Shown piece by piece: positions 14,011 to 27,046 of a stretch of 64,000 nt of DNA. The translations under genes were made by a program, and so were the position numbers. The stretch comes from Plectrocnemia conspersa (Eukaryota > Arthropoda > Insecta > Trichoptera > Polycentropodidae). Each line of letters starts with the position of its first letter. Positions within the stretch are counted from its first letter, which is position 1. The stretch covers positions 496,001 to 560,000 of the forward strand of contig VTFK01000263.1 in assembly GCA_009617715.1 (NCBI GenBank). The letters run 5' to 3'. Under the pieces are notes generated by a model. That model was given only the letters and a program-made list of their open reading frames with translations, searched no databases and was not told where the DNA came from.

Positions 14011-14462
14011 AATGTATTACGAGTAAAATGCGCGAAAGGGAATTTTCTAAATTATCGTGGTGATATGAAGCTGACGTGTTCTGAATAATATTTTCAAATA
14101 AGGAATATTTGTGATAGTATTAAACTCGACGCAAAATACAGACGCAAGAATACAAAGGGATCGTTTTTTTTATTTTGTATCACAACATATGTATTTATAT
14201 GTATCGTGAAATAAACTTACATCCGCATAAATGTGTTATATTTAAATATTTATAAAATAATGTTCAAGATATGTTTAATATTTAGTGTCCTTATTCGCTT
14301 TAATTATAGCTGCAACCATTTATTTATCCAATATTATTTTACTTTAGATTATTAGTTCCCATAATCAAGGAAATAAATATCTGATTTATCTAGGTGCATT
14401 GGATTTTTTTTAAATAGTTTAAGTTAGTACTGTTTATGAACATATTTATGTGAGGATTTTAA

Positions 14463-15749
14463 TATATAATAATACAATTAATTATGCATAATAAATTATG
14501 AAAACAAGGCTTAATTTAACCTAATATATGAAAGTAAGACTCATAAGGCTCATTGACTATTCTTTTAACGTTTCAATTGATTCGAGTATTTTTTTTATAA
14601 TAGATCAGTGGTATAAGTTCGTGAATGATAATTAAAAAAACCGAGTTAAAATTCCTTATATAGATGTTTTTCAATATTTTTGAAAAATTAGTCGTTTCCA
14701 TAAACTCTACCTGCGATATTATATTGGTCAGAGAAAAATGTAAAAACGTTGTAAGTTGATGCAAATGTGCTTCTTTCATAGCTATATTTTTTCTCCGTTA
14801 AATCTTTTTACGCGGTCCGTTTCTAGTCTGTGAGCGGTATTTTTTTATGATGCAGTAATGTTTCAAAATCTGCTATTCAAAATGCGCTGTTCTACGTTTC
14901 TTGACGTCTGTTTATGTATATATACATATTATATATAAATTTATATTTATATATACATACATATATAAATTAATATTTATGTTAAGTACAATACTTTGAA
15001 TTAATATTTTTATGCATATTAAAATTATTTAAAAGTGAATTTAATTTTTGGTAAGTCTTTATATTTTCTTTGTTCCTAATATAATATATTTATATGTTAA
15101 TGGCGCTTAAAACTAAAATATAATATTTCCTATTTGAATAAAAACATTTTAGATAAATCCTATCTAAAAATATACACATTAGATAAATATTTCAAAATTA
15201 TTTATGTACAATTTTTTTTTATTCTATGGCATATACCAACGCCATAAAATAGCAATCATAAAAAAATGTTTTTTAAAAGTATTTTTAGTGATATTTGCCT
15301 ATTTTAATTACTGCTTTATTAAGAAATAATCTCTATAATATTTAGTATTTAGATATGGGTTATTTTTTACGTTTTATGTTATTAATTTATTTTGAGATTA
15401 ATGTATGTAAATATTTATTAAGAAATTAAATAGCGAATATAAAATAAATGTAATAAATAAAAAAATAAGTAATTGTTTAGATCACGCTGTTCAACATATG
15501 TTAACTAACAAATAAGTTTAGTCAAACATATTTTAATTTACAAATAAGTAATAAACTGTTGCATAAAGCGTCAGTAGAGCTGACTAGTAAAATATCATAA
15601 ATTTATTACAAGCGGTGAGTAGAAGAGTTAATCAATTGAAACGTTAAAAGAATAGTCAATGAGCCTTATGAGTCTTACTTTCATATATTAGGTTAAATTA
15701 AGCCTTGTTTTCATAATTTATTATGCATAATTAATTGTATTATTATATA
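14463..15749. repeat. Pair of perfect 120-bp inverted repeats enclosing 1.05 kb
   Basis: 14463-14582 is the exact reverse complement of 15630-15749 over 120 bases with no mismatch. The 1047-base centre is AT-rich, has no transposase-like frame and carries a (TA)n-like palindromic run at 14920-14970. No target-site duplication could be recognised at the AT-rich outer edges. It could be a foldback/long-TIR MITE, or a recent inverted duplication. Confidence 0.9.
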
Positions 15750-16559
15750 ATAATTTAAGCCGTTTAATTTATGTTCAATTCACACAAATATTTGTATAAT
15801 GCCAACAAGAAAAATAACTGTTTTTAGAAAATAATAAATAAATAAAACAACGAGTCATTGCTACAAATTTTGTCGCACAATCACAAGGTGATCCTGGCAA
15901 AATAATGACACAGAACAGGCACAGATATAAATAAATATTAATACAACTTGCTTGTTACAAACCACATAAGCTATTTTTAATCCAAGAAAAAGTTTTTAAA
16001 TGTTAGCTTCATGACCTAGCGATTGTCTTGAATCAACATCAACTATCGCACCTCTTAATAGCACTACAGATATTATAGTATAGGCGTTACTTGAGCTAGA
16101 ATGCAACGTACTGACATACGTGTTATAGAAACATACTTGTTAGATTTGAAACCATAGTAACCTGTTCAATTAGCTACAGATGCTAAGGTGATCTGAACAA
16201 ATCAATGGGTACAATGTACAAAAAAATAAGCAGTTGAAATTAAAGCTTTAAATTTAGTATAACTGTAAAACGTTTTTTTTTATTTATAGCCTGTATTTTC
16301 TTGTGTTTATATCCATATATTATACATATAATATTAAAATTTGTATTATACTTACTTATAAAGTTTCAGTTTCGCCCGAATATGAAAAGAGATTTAGTCT
16401 AAAAATTGACTTTAAAATTGCTAAACTTTCGCATATCATTATTTCCATGTGGTAATTGTGACTTTTTATTTTATTTGGCTCATGAGGATTGTACTAAAAA
16501 ATAAAAAAATAATCTTATTTGTTTATATAAAAAGTTGAAAAAATTTTCCCCATGGGTGT
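15750..16559. other. AT-rich sequence, no gene seen
   Basis: Moderately mixed composition at 15860-16210 only. No coding or repeat signal. Confidence 0.4.
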
Positions 16560-17070
16560 ATTTTTAGGTTAAGCGTATTTGACTATCCTGCTCTCATACG
16601 AACAAACAACACAAGCGCGTTAGTACGCGGTCAGTTGGATAACATCAGAGTTCCATCAAATGATTGTAAATGTTTGAACTACTTTGAGTTTATTCGTTCG
16701 GGGCGCAACCGCATCCGAATTGATTTTTCTCCCAATGGCTTTCCGACATTTGTTTTCATCCTTTGCGGCCGGCCGGTGTACATAAATTTAATTGCAACCT
16801 CCAAAATTTCGCCAGGGGCACTTTGAGAAACGTCTCTGAGATTAATTCAAAGGCGTTTATGATAATCGGAGGCGGTGTGGTATTTCAACGGGACTCGCTA
16901 GATCCAATTAGTTACGCCTTTGACTTTTAGATGATCTCGACACCTCGAGATATGTAACGACGTGGATTGTGGGTAATGGATGCTGTATTCACGCGTTTTG
17001 AAACAATCAATTTTACGATAACGCCTGCCAGCACTTACAAACAATATTATACGAGATGACCATAAAGCGA
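16560..17070. other. GC-richer island, candidate regulatory DNA
   Basis: About 500 bases of balanced composition around GCGGCCGGCC (16765-16774). The 63-codon frame at 16635-16826 has no recognisable motif and ends inside the island. Confidence 0.35.
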
Positions 17071-20000
17071 TCCAAGTTGATTACTATCAACATACCCATA
17101 TTAAATTTACAGACATATGGAAATATTGTATTGTACATATGAACTACAGAATAAATTATAATACACATAAAAATAGCATTGTTTGTGTTTTCTTTTATCT
17201 TTAGGTTTATTATCGAATGTACTTTTTCGTGAATCCTTTTTGATATATTTCTTTATATATGACTGTTTCCCCCCTGGAATATATGGAATAAGGGTGTTTA
17301 TCTTTAGCGTTATATTGTTTGTATTTGTTTTCGTTCAAATGTTAGAAGTTATAACGACACTAACCCAAAAAAATGACGAAAAAATACATCTATGTATCTA
17401 ATACTATTTATATATTATCTTTTATCTCATGTTTAATAAACACAAATGTGTTTTATTATATTTTATTGCTCAATTTCGAGCTATATTGAAACATTAAAAA
17501 AGCAATATGTATTACACATAACAAATCAATTTATAAGACCATTGTTTTAGACGTTTTTATATATATAATAATTTGTGTTATATACAATATTTATTCCTGG
17601 GTTTGAACTTTGACTTTTGGTTTCCTGATTTATGATATTCGAAACTTAACATACAAAAACACGGTATTTCAATATCAATATATTAAATAATTAGTGTATA
17701 ATGTATTTTAATTTAACTTTTCAATTTAACTACGGTATTTGTAAATAATCGTTGAAGTAAATATAACTATAAGTAATATTATATGTAATATTTATCTTAC
17801 GTTTATATATTAATATAGTATATTACGCGAAATAATCAAAATATCTGCCGACTATGAGAAACAGACATAATCTAAGAATTATCTTAAATTGATCTATGAC
17901 TAACGGACCATACTCAGGAATAAGATATAATAAAAATAAACCTATGTTTTATTCTAGTGAGTCTTTCTTGTTATTATATATATGATACATACATAGATCG
18001 GAAGTAAAAAGACTATGCAAATATAACTTTATTCAACATATGCAATAGTTTTGCTTAAGCCAATTTGTTTTTGGCAAGGGAGGTTAAAGTAGGAGATATC
18101 TGTATTTTTCTCAAGATCTAGTAATGCAACTAAACAAAATTTAAAACGAACTTAATTTGATTTAATAAAAGTTTACACCAGAGGGGGAGGTTATAAAAAG
18201 TTAAAAAATAGTTATATTGCACTTTGAGGTGTTATGAAAAATAAACTAAAATGAAAAAAATATGTTGTATAATTTCATATAATATCATCTAAATAAATAA
18301 TTATATAAACACAATATTTAAATTTATTTACCAGTAGATTTTTTTATTCACAAGTAGCATAATATATAAACATAAAAGTGTATGTAAGAATAGCTAATAA
18401 GCACACACGCACATATATATCCGACGGACACCAGAATAGATCTGTCCGAGCTTTGCCACACACGCAAAATGTCTGAACTCGGACATCAGTTTAAATATTT
18501 ATAAAAAAAAAACGGTTGTGAAAAAATTATTTGCTTGTATAATGAAATATGAAAACATTTTACAAATTTGTTAAAACTACGATAGATTTTCATAAAGCAC
18601 GAATTCAAAAGCACTCTTGCACAACGGACCAAAGTTATGGTGCGCCGTATTGAATTCCATCCGAGTCTACCAGTCATTTAAACTTTGACAACATTTCATT
18701 ACTACGCGAATATCTCTCTTTGAAAATAAAAAAAGGAAATCGAGCGGGAATAACGAGAAGTTTGCATACAGAATCGCAGCCGGGCGCGAGAGCGAGTTTA
18801 ATAAGGAATTTTATTAAAGAAAAGCCCGTCGGAAGTTTCGAGAGAGCGAGAGCAATGGAAACAGCTCCCTTGGCTTCATAATTCAAAAGGTGTCTTTGAA
18901 GGTTCAACTTTTTTTGAAACGTGAACAAAATTATTAATACAAAAGCGTGGACTTGGATTTTTTTAGCAAGCGCTGACCGAGCCTAGGCATCGGTGTCGTT
19001 TTGCGGGACCCCGTTAATAATTGATGTTATAATCTCGCAATGGAAGCTGGAGAGGCTCGCGAGATCTGCACGAACATCATCGCTATGAATTTATAACGAG
19101 CCAGGTACAACCAAAAGGATGAAGGGTTAGAATAAACGTTGGAAGAAAAAGCCTACTTTAATTTCATCTCAAATATTTAATTGTTTACATACTAAAACTT
19201 ATAGCTTTAGTGCTTGAATATTATAGGATTCTCAGTAATAAAAAAATCCTTTGTATATTTGCTCTTTTGGAATTTCCTTTGAATATTTCATTATTTAGAA
19301 CTTTATTTATTCGTGTTTCGCGATTCTAACGTTATAAATTATCGAAATAAGGATCAGGTCTTTAAAGCAAAAATAAAGACCAATTTAAAGCAAATTCAAT
19401 AACAACAGCAAATTTTATATTACAGACTAAAAATGCAAAATAAACTTACATACTGAAATTATTTTCTTAGCTATCTAATAATATTAAGATATATTTTTAC
19501 TCTTAATTGTATTAAACTAGTTGAGCTTAAAGAAGTTGAATCAACTACACATACCGGATACTTGTTAATCACGTCGTTTATTTATTTCACACATAAAAAA
19601 GATTTGCATTTCTAGAACTTGCAATCAATTTTAAAACATTTTTAATCTACTTATATTTATTAGATGCCAAGAATTGTAAAAGCTTTATCAATTTAAGATA
19701 AGAAAGCGATAAAATTTGTGCTGCAGTTTGCAACAGCAAATATTGAAAAACAATGAGTTTGAATTTATAAATAAATAGAAAACACATGTCTCAGAATTAA
19801 AAATTATATAATTATTACACATATAAATATGATTAGTGACTATAAATTTGCATATTTAATCGTGAGCTCTTAGTAAAACTTTTCTCATTCCCTTAAAACT
19901 GTTATATCAATGTAAATGATTAAATGTAGTTTATTATTTTTTAATCTATCCACATTAAAATTTTATTTTTATTACGTAAAATAAAATAAAATGTTAAAAT

Positions 20001-21539
20001 AGATTTTTACAATCAAACTTTGCTTCTTTTACATTATATTATGATTTGAAGTTTTTCGCCTTAGCGATTCCATATTTCGCTAGCTCCATGTATTATATAT
20101 TATCGTATCATAATCCGACAGTTCGCCCGATTTATTTTAATTTATTGAACGGTTATACCGGCAATTTCCCAATAAATGGTTTTTCCGCATGTACTACGAT
20201 ATGTTATTTCGTTTAATTTATTAAACGTCGACATATAGATTTAATTTCGTGGAAAGTTGTGGTAGAGTAAAACAATATTATAAAAATACTTTTATTTAAA
20301 AATAAAGTAATTTAATAATTTTGCAATACAAATCAATAAAATCTATTTTTTTTATTGAATAAAATCTAAGCTAAAATAAAATACACACAAAAACTTTAAT
20401 TTTTTTCTTAATAATTTTGTTTAAAAAGAAAATTAAATAAGGAAGGTAATATTTTTGTTTTATTTTTAAAAGATGAAATCCTTTGTTATATATATTTTTA
20501 CTGTGTCATATTTAACTCAATAATATCTGCACATTCTCTCTACCAAATTAAAATAATAGATAAATTACTTTGAATGCATTAAAAGCAAAAATTAAGGTCC
20601 TAATAAACAGTTTGAGAAACAAAATTATGGCTTTATAATTAAAATTATCATTAAAAAGTATTAGTTGCGTTTATTATGAACTCACTGAAGCTAATAATTA
20701 TATAATAATAAGCACAATATTTAATTAATTAGTAAAATAAAATATTATATCATATACAAATTAGCATAATAAATTTATGCTTCAAGTCTCATCCAGTTTA
20801 ATTAATCGAAAGTGCAAGAAGTAGGCTATATAACAACGAAATGTCCGATTTACATCGAAACTTTAGAAATAATAGTCAATTAATTCGCGAAAGCGGAAAA
20901 GTTTTCACATATTTATAGAATGCGACAGTCAAGAGATAATCGGAGAGGAAAATTAATCTTGGGGGGTTGTGCAACCATTAGAAAGATTGATACTTGAGGG
21001 GTTACGTCGTCGATGAGATACAATCGCTAATTAAACACTTTCATTATTTTTATCTCAAAAAGAGGGTAAAAAGTTAAACAATTAATTTTAAAAGTTGAAA
21101 TAAAACGGCAAAAGATTTTTTTTTATAAAACCAATGCCGCAGAGCGTTTCATAAAAATGTAAACAAAGTTTAATGAATACAAAGTTCAACCAAAATGTAT
21201 AATTTAATTATGTGAATAGTAGATTTATTTTTACAAAAAATCTTGTGTTCATAATAATGGAAAAGATTTAAAATAAAAGTCTAATGTGAAATGCGTGAAT
21301 GTAAATTCGTTCACAAACTTTGTTTTTTGTATTGATAAAAGTTCTATAGAATAAGTGGATCATAGCAATAATAAATAGTTGAATAACTAAGTACATCAAA
21401 AACATATTTGTAACTATGATAAAAATGTTTAATTTGCTTGTATTAAATACTTTATATTTGAGTATTAATTGTTGAACAAATGTGTGGCTTGATTTATTAG
21501 TAACCTTATGATAATCTACTAAATATAAATTAGTAGTTT
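17071..21539. other. AT-rich sequence with GC-richer islands
   Basis: Islands at 18590-19150 (strongest), 20040-20260 and 20770-21020; the rest is plain AT-rich. At 18443-18485 an 8-bp inverted repeat TGTCCGAG...CTCGGACA encloses a 27-base loop. The minus-strand frame at 18674-18928 (84 codons) has no recognisable domain. Confidence 0.4.
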
Positions 21540-22030
21540 AATAACAATCTATATTTCCCAGTGTATATCGTTTCGATTTACCTTGGGAAATATCCAGAGA
21601 TAAACTTTGTATATGTATGTTTCAGCGGTCGAAAGTTCACAGGTTAAACTGAAAGTAAAAATTCAATGACGCATAAAGTGTCGTTACCGTTGATAAGAGC
21701 TAATATACTCGTATATGAGAGAAAAACCCAACGGCGTTAAACTTGGATTATCCCGAGGTCGAAAAAAGTTTTTAACGGTAACCCTCTCTCTCCCTTGAGT
21801 TAAAACTTTATTTACCCAATGGCTGGGACTAATTTGCATCGGCATCTCGCTCGTTTCTGTGTAAAACTTCGACATACTTAAACACAACGTGTTCGCGGAA
21901 TGTTTGAATAAAATTTTCAGATGTAATCTTGTACAAATACGGTTTATTATCTGGTGACAACGTTTGGAAAAGCCGTTCATATTCAAGACGCATCTTTTAT
22001 GTGTGCTATATACGTATACATACATACGAT
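21540..22030. other. GC-richer island, candidate regulatory DNA
   Basis: Non-coding by appearance. The 113-codon minus-strand open frame at 21684-22025 has no domain I recognise and no splice or start context that favours it. Confidence 0.35.
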
Positions 22031-22509
22031 TTATTCATTACGATGAAACACTGCCTTATAGACTAATTAATTTAACGACTTTGCGAAGTAACTTCGCTGA
22101 TAATAATAATAGGATTTCATATGTAAATGTTTATGTTTAATACTGATACAGAAATTTTATAAGCACACAATAACGAATTGGAGTAACAGGTAAATAATAT
22201 AACAATTCGCATTTATTTCGCGAGTATTTGGCAACCTTTAAACCTTAAATTGGATACAGCATTAATTTTTTTAAATACATCGGTTAAAAATGGCAGAAAA
22301 TAAAATAAGTAAAAGAGCAATAATAATATTATATGAATAATTAATAATCACGTATTGCGAGAAAGGTAATTTATTTATTCATTACATACTTAATTACGAT
22401 AATATTTAAAGGATCATATGCTTATACTTTTTGAGTGAAAATGGTTTACATGTATTCCATTTCATATATTACAGTCCTTTTTCGATTAAGCTAAAATTAT
22501 ACAAAATTT

Positions 22510-22559
22510 TTTCCACAATCAATAAGATACATTTTTCCACAATCATAAGATACATTTAT
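22510..22559. repeat. Imperfect tandem duplication of about 24 bases
   Basis: TTTTTCCACAATCAATAAGA and TTTTTCCACAATCATAAGA, each followed by TACATTT. Confidence 0.8.
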
Positions 22560-22914
22560 TAGATACCCCTAATTTAGACTGTTGGGGTCCTAAAATACAA
22601 AATAAATAGCAAAACTTAATAATACTATATATTAAATTAAAATAAAGCTCAATTTTTATATCTAATTTTTGGTAGATTAATTGCTAATATTAGATAAATG
22701 GCAATTACAGTATTGTTGGTACACTATTTTGTTTGAAGGACTATTTAAATAATTTAGAAATAAATATATAGCTTATCTAAATATAACTAAATATAACCAA
22801 ACCTTAAAATAATCTGATTTGTATTATCCTAACTGATTTAATAATATTTTCTGATGATTAAAACCACGTTCGTATGATGTATTCAATTAGGATTTGAGAC
22901 ACATTAACTTCATA

Positions 22915-22916
<2 letters not shown>

Positions 22917-22946
<30 letters not shown>
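22917..22946. repeat. (AT)n microsatellite
   Basis: Uninterrupted AT dinucleotide run of about 28 bases just left of a GC-richer island. Confidence 0.9.
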
Positions 22947-22949
<3 letters not shown>

Positions 22950-22989
22950 TTATGTACTTATTATGTATAATATGTACCTATATCAAGAG

Positions 22990-23202
22990 AATCCTTTCGA
23001 GTCAGGTCTTAACTCTCTCCCACCGCCATTGTCATTGATCTACTTCGACCACCTACGTACAACATCCTTTTGATTACACAGCAGTCCTTTGTTGTGAAGT
23101 GCCAACGTTTTTGCCGCTGGGCCAACAATGCCTTACTGGCATGATGTGCAAAGTCATTGAGGCTTTCAAGAGTATTTTATTTATTTATTTATTTATTCCA
23201 GT
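22990..23202. repeat. GC-richer segment ending in (TTTA)n, possible retroelement 3' end
   Basis: A 180-base block of balanced composition stops abruptly at a (TTTA)n tract (about 23172-23197). A unique 3' end followed by a short tandem tail is typical of non-LTR elements and SINEs. There is no coding evidence to choose a family. Confidence 0.3.
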
Positions 23203-25007
23203 TAATGATTTGCGCTTAAAGGATTGTTTTTGACGTCCCTTTGATGCAATAGGTAAATTTACTATACATATAGTATGTAAATAATGAAGTGTATAAACAT
23301 TTCATCGTGAATGCGTTATAAATACACGCTTTTACCTTACCATCGAATTTATGACTCAGCAACGATTTAAACAATGTAAATTTATACTTTGTGAAGATAT
23401 ATGTACATTTATGCATATTTGAGATTTATAACTTTTTTTTTGTCGCTAGCACTCGGTCTTTTTTATCTACAGTATATGAAATATGCGCATATTGTATTTT
23501 ATATACTTTCTTAATACTAATTTAATATTAAAAATGTATATATCGCATAACATTATATAAGAGTTTATGTGACAGGAAATTTCCTCAAGGGAAATCCACT
23601 AGTGCGAAATAATCCAAATAGCCTTTCCCATATTTATTACATAATCAGTTGAACATTTTCGTCTCGAAATGTATTTAAGCAATATCAATGCAAGTACCTA
23701 AAAGCTTAAAAGATTGATGTATTATAAGGAGAAAAATAAAAATAAGGAGCAAATTGTGTAAGAGCCAAAACTGTAGAACTTTTTAAATTATCGTGATTTA
23801 ACAACTCATTTCTTAACTTACAACAAAGGCTTTGCGTTTCAGAAATTCGCTAATATGAAAAAAGGCAATGAGATGTATTCATATTAGAGATTTGTTTCAG
23901 TAGGGATCTATTCGCCTTGAATATTAATCAGGTTTTATTTTTCGATGTTAATAAACGCAAAAGCTTCGAAGCACTTTGTTCTTTTGTATTATTGTACACT
24001 TGCTCGTAATATTTTTGTTATTAGACGAAATTGAAAATGTCTATGCATATAAAATACTTCAGAGTAAAAATTTAAATCATTTTTATTTGAATTAGGTTCT
24101 ACAGTATTAAATGAATATTGTAAAACATATGATCGTATCTTACATATTATTACATATTTATTGAGATGGAAAAATATATATTAAAGAATGTAAAATATTT
24201 TGCATTAACATATATACATATTATGTTATATATAAAGTAATAAAAAGTTACTTATAATATATTAATTTTCGATTAAGATGTCTTTATGTTTCCAAATAAT
24301 ATTTCAATCAGCATAATCAAATAGTTTTAATAATAAACCAATACCAATTAAACAATTGTTATCTATACGATAACAATTATATAATTGGTATTGATCCATT
24401 CATTATTTCTTAATTTTATTTCCCATTCTTTGTCAATGGTGTCAATAATTTGTTTAAGTTTGTATGAAAATAATTTTTAAATTTATAAAAATATGTCAAA
24501 ATGTTTTGATTTTAAAATACCAATGGGAATATGGCGGAATAGTGTCATTTTCAGAACTCGAAAAAAAATATAATATAAAGCTGTGTACAAAAGTTAGTAA
24601 TATGAAATGCGATGATCATCATTTTTATTGCATTCATATTTTATTTTTTTATCTTAAAAATCCAATACCAGATAAATACTAACGTAGTATTCTGAATATC
24701 AGTCGTCGATCGTTTATTTAACAAAGCTGATACCTATTTTATTTTTGTACTATGGCATTTTTTTTGTACTATCGTATTTGATTAAAACCACACAAATATT
24801 TATTATGAAGTTTATGTGTCCCAGAAAGGCAATATCGAACTGTCAGTGTAACACGTGATAGCGGCAGAAATATGTGTTTGTACCTACTATTAACGCACTG
24901 CAAATATCGCTTACTGTACGTTATAATATAAATTTATTTATTATAATATATTACAATATAAATTTATTTATTATATAATAATATAATAAATAAATATAAG
25001 AAATGAG
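23203..25007. other. AT-rich sequence, no gene seen
   Basis: Contains a locally repeated AATATAAATTTATTTATTAT unit at 24925-24980. Nothing else stands out. Confidence 0.45.
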
Positions 25008-25059
25008 AACCATAAGAAATGAGAACCAACTTGAAAGTTGGTTCTCATTTCTTATGGTT
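25008..25059. repeat. Perfect 25-bp hairpin with 2-base loop
   Basis: 25008-25032 is exactly complementary to 25035-25059, with GA between. The left arm itself holds a duplicated ATAAGAAATGAGAACC unit (the upstream copy starts at 24997). Confidence 0.92.
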
Positions 25060-25097
25060 TCTCTATGTTCCCCATATAATGATTTATTATACTTGTT

Positions 25098-25772
25098 TTA
25101 TTTTTTCCACTTAACTGTCAATTTTTTTATACGTCCTAATGCTTCTTTTAATTTGTCATGTAAATTATATTTCTTGTTAATTTGTTGTAAATTTTCTATT
25201 TCTTTGTATTTTTGATTCATTCAATCATCTTTGGCTTCTTGGATTTTTATTTATAAGACGTTGAATATTATTGTATTTCAATTAATTCGCGTTTTTTATT
25301 TTTTTATGATCGTTCCTTAGTTATATTTTTTCCTTCATCATTCTTTGTTGCTTTTTAACTATTTTCTTAGTCTCGAGGAATTTTTTTCTCTCTTAACCAT
25401 TGTCGTTTTCCTATTTTTACATTTATAATTTATTTTTTCTTTTTCCCCATTTTGCTTAATATTGCAATTTTGTTTAAAATTTTGCTTTAATTCATTTTCA
25501 AATTCAAGTAGTAATGTTTCGCCCTTTAGAATTGTAAATCCGTTTTTTACTTTAAATTTTTGTATTCTTTTAAGCCTCGTTTTTATAATGGCAACAAGTA
25601 GATTGTGCCCAAGAGCTCTTTCTGCAATTTCCAAATAGAAATTGACAAAACAGTATATATTTTTTTCGCAATTTTTAAAACAATAATGAAAAAAACGTAA
25701 CGAAATTTTCCAGAAATGTGTCGTGTTGGACATTCGTGTGTATTTTGTATTATTTTTATCGCAAAAATACAC
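25098..25772 (-). pseudogene. Decayed Lys/Glu-rich, probably coiled-coil, reading frame
   Basis: The minus strand from 25772 to 25359 is open for 137 codons, with wording such as IAERALGHNLLVAIIKTRLK and ILKGETLLLEFENELKQNFK. After its stop, protein-like pieces continue in other frames: ETKKIVKKQQRMMKEKI, KNKKRELIEIQ, and finally KYKEIENLQQINKKYNLHDK followed by LKEALGRIKKLTVKWKK and a TAA at 25098. The continuity of Lys/Glu/Leu-rich, helix-type sequence across several stops and frame changes suggests one ancestral coding sequence now broken. There is no intron evidence, so a processed pseudogene is possible. I do not recognise the protein. Low-complexity AT-rich DNA can mimic this. Confidence 0.35.
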
Positions 25773-26964
25773 GGAAAACTTATTTCTAGCTCCTTAATTA
25801 CAAGTTAATATTATAAACCAGAAAAGGACACTAAACATTTTACTCATTGATATTGGTTAATATAATATACATAAAAAATACAGAGAAATAAATAAAATAA
25901 AAGCAAAGAATATATCTTTTTAAAATATCAAAATTAAATAATATTGAGTGAATGAGTTCAATTACTTAATCAATACGAATTTAATTGTGTAATTATATAT
26001 TTTTTTAATATTTCTCTAATCATTGGATAAGACGTCAGAAAAAGAAGGTATTGATAAAAAATCTTAATCAAAAGTATAATTTTATAAGTTAAATTTTAAT
26101 CTATAAAATTCATTCATTGATAAAGATTTAAATAAATTTATAAAATGCTTCAAATATCTATTGATATTTTAATTTTTGCGAAAGCATTTTCGTTCAACCA
26201 CCGAGCAAAGAGTAATTTTATTAAAAACATAAACACAGTTTTTAATATTATGTTTAATATTTTAATGACAGATTTCTTTGAATTGATAAAAAAATACAGG
26301 CCTCAGAGGAAAAAGCTACTAATAAATAAATGGCAGATTAAAATTAAAATTTCGTATATTAAATAACGTTCTAGGAAATCTATATTATCATATCCTTATA
26401 TTTACAAGCAAAATAATAAATTTACATCTATCTTAAAAAAATATTTATTGTGTAAATTTCCAGTAAATGCCATGTACCTTTTTACTTTTTCTTTTAATAT
26501 GATAAACCAACGATTCTCTTATTTGTATAAATACCTGAACAAACATTTTAAGCAACGTTAAGATATTAAAGAGGGAATTTATATTTGATATCATAAATAT
26601 ACGTAAGTGACGTTCATAATCAATATTAGAGATGCTATATTTATTTATTTTTGCATAAATTGATTATTTTTCAATAAATATTTAGACATGAATTTTATAT
26701 AATCATATATGTATATATAAATAAGTATATGGGACTTTTCTAAATATAATAAAAGCAATATAGAAAATCATGAAATAGTAAGAAACTAAACGCATATCAC
26801 TGATTGCCTTCCTTTATTTGTCTAAACTCACTATAACTTTTATTGTTCCACGTCTATATTTTAAGTAGTATATAATTAAATATGTACGCAATTTGGCTGA
26901 TTTTAAAATATTAGCGATGTATTTATGTAACTTTTTCATTTTTCTTAATAGTACAATATATTGA
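25773..26964. other. AT-rich sequence, no gene seen
   Basis: No structured feature. The 73-codon plus-strand frame at 26145 lacks any motif. Confidence 0.45.
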
Positions 26965-27046
26965 AATTTTGAGAAGGCATTTAATAAAGTAAATCATAAA
27001 ATATTATTCAACAGGTTCATGAATCTTGGGTTTCCTTCTGACTTAT
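26965..27046 (+). mobile_element. Non-LTR retrotransposon reverse-transcriptase fragment
   Basis: The plus strand reads NFEKAFNKVNHKILFNRFMN then LGFPSDLL. This matches the reverse-transcriptase core motif of non-LTR elements (consensus D-F-x-K-A-F-D-x-V-N-H-x-I-L), with both catalytic-region Asp codons changed to Asn. It is immediately interrupted at a TTAA by the end of the piggyBac-type element at 27050. No continuous domain remains, so it is a relic. Confidence 0.7.

Noticed and set aside
18443..18485. TGTCCGAG...CTCGGACA stem-loop as a regulatory RNA
   Set aside because: An 8-bp stem with a 27-base loop is expected by chance in 64 kb.
21684..22025. 113-codon minus-strand frame
   Set aside because: No motif, no homology I recognise, and no splice or start context; probably chance in a GC-richer island.
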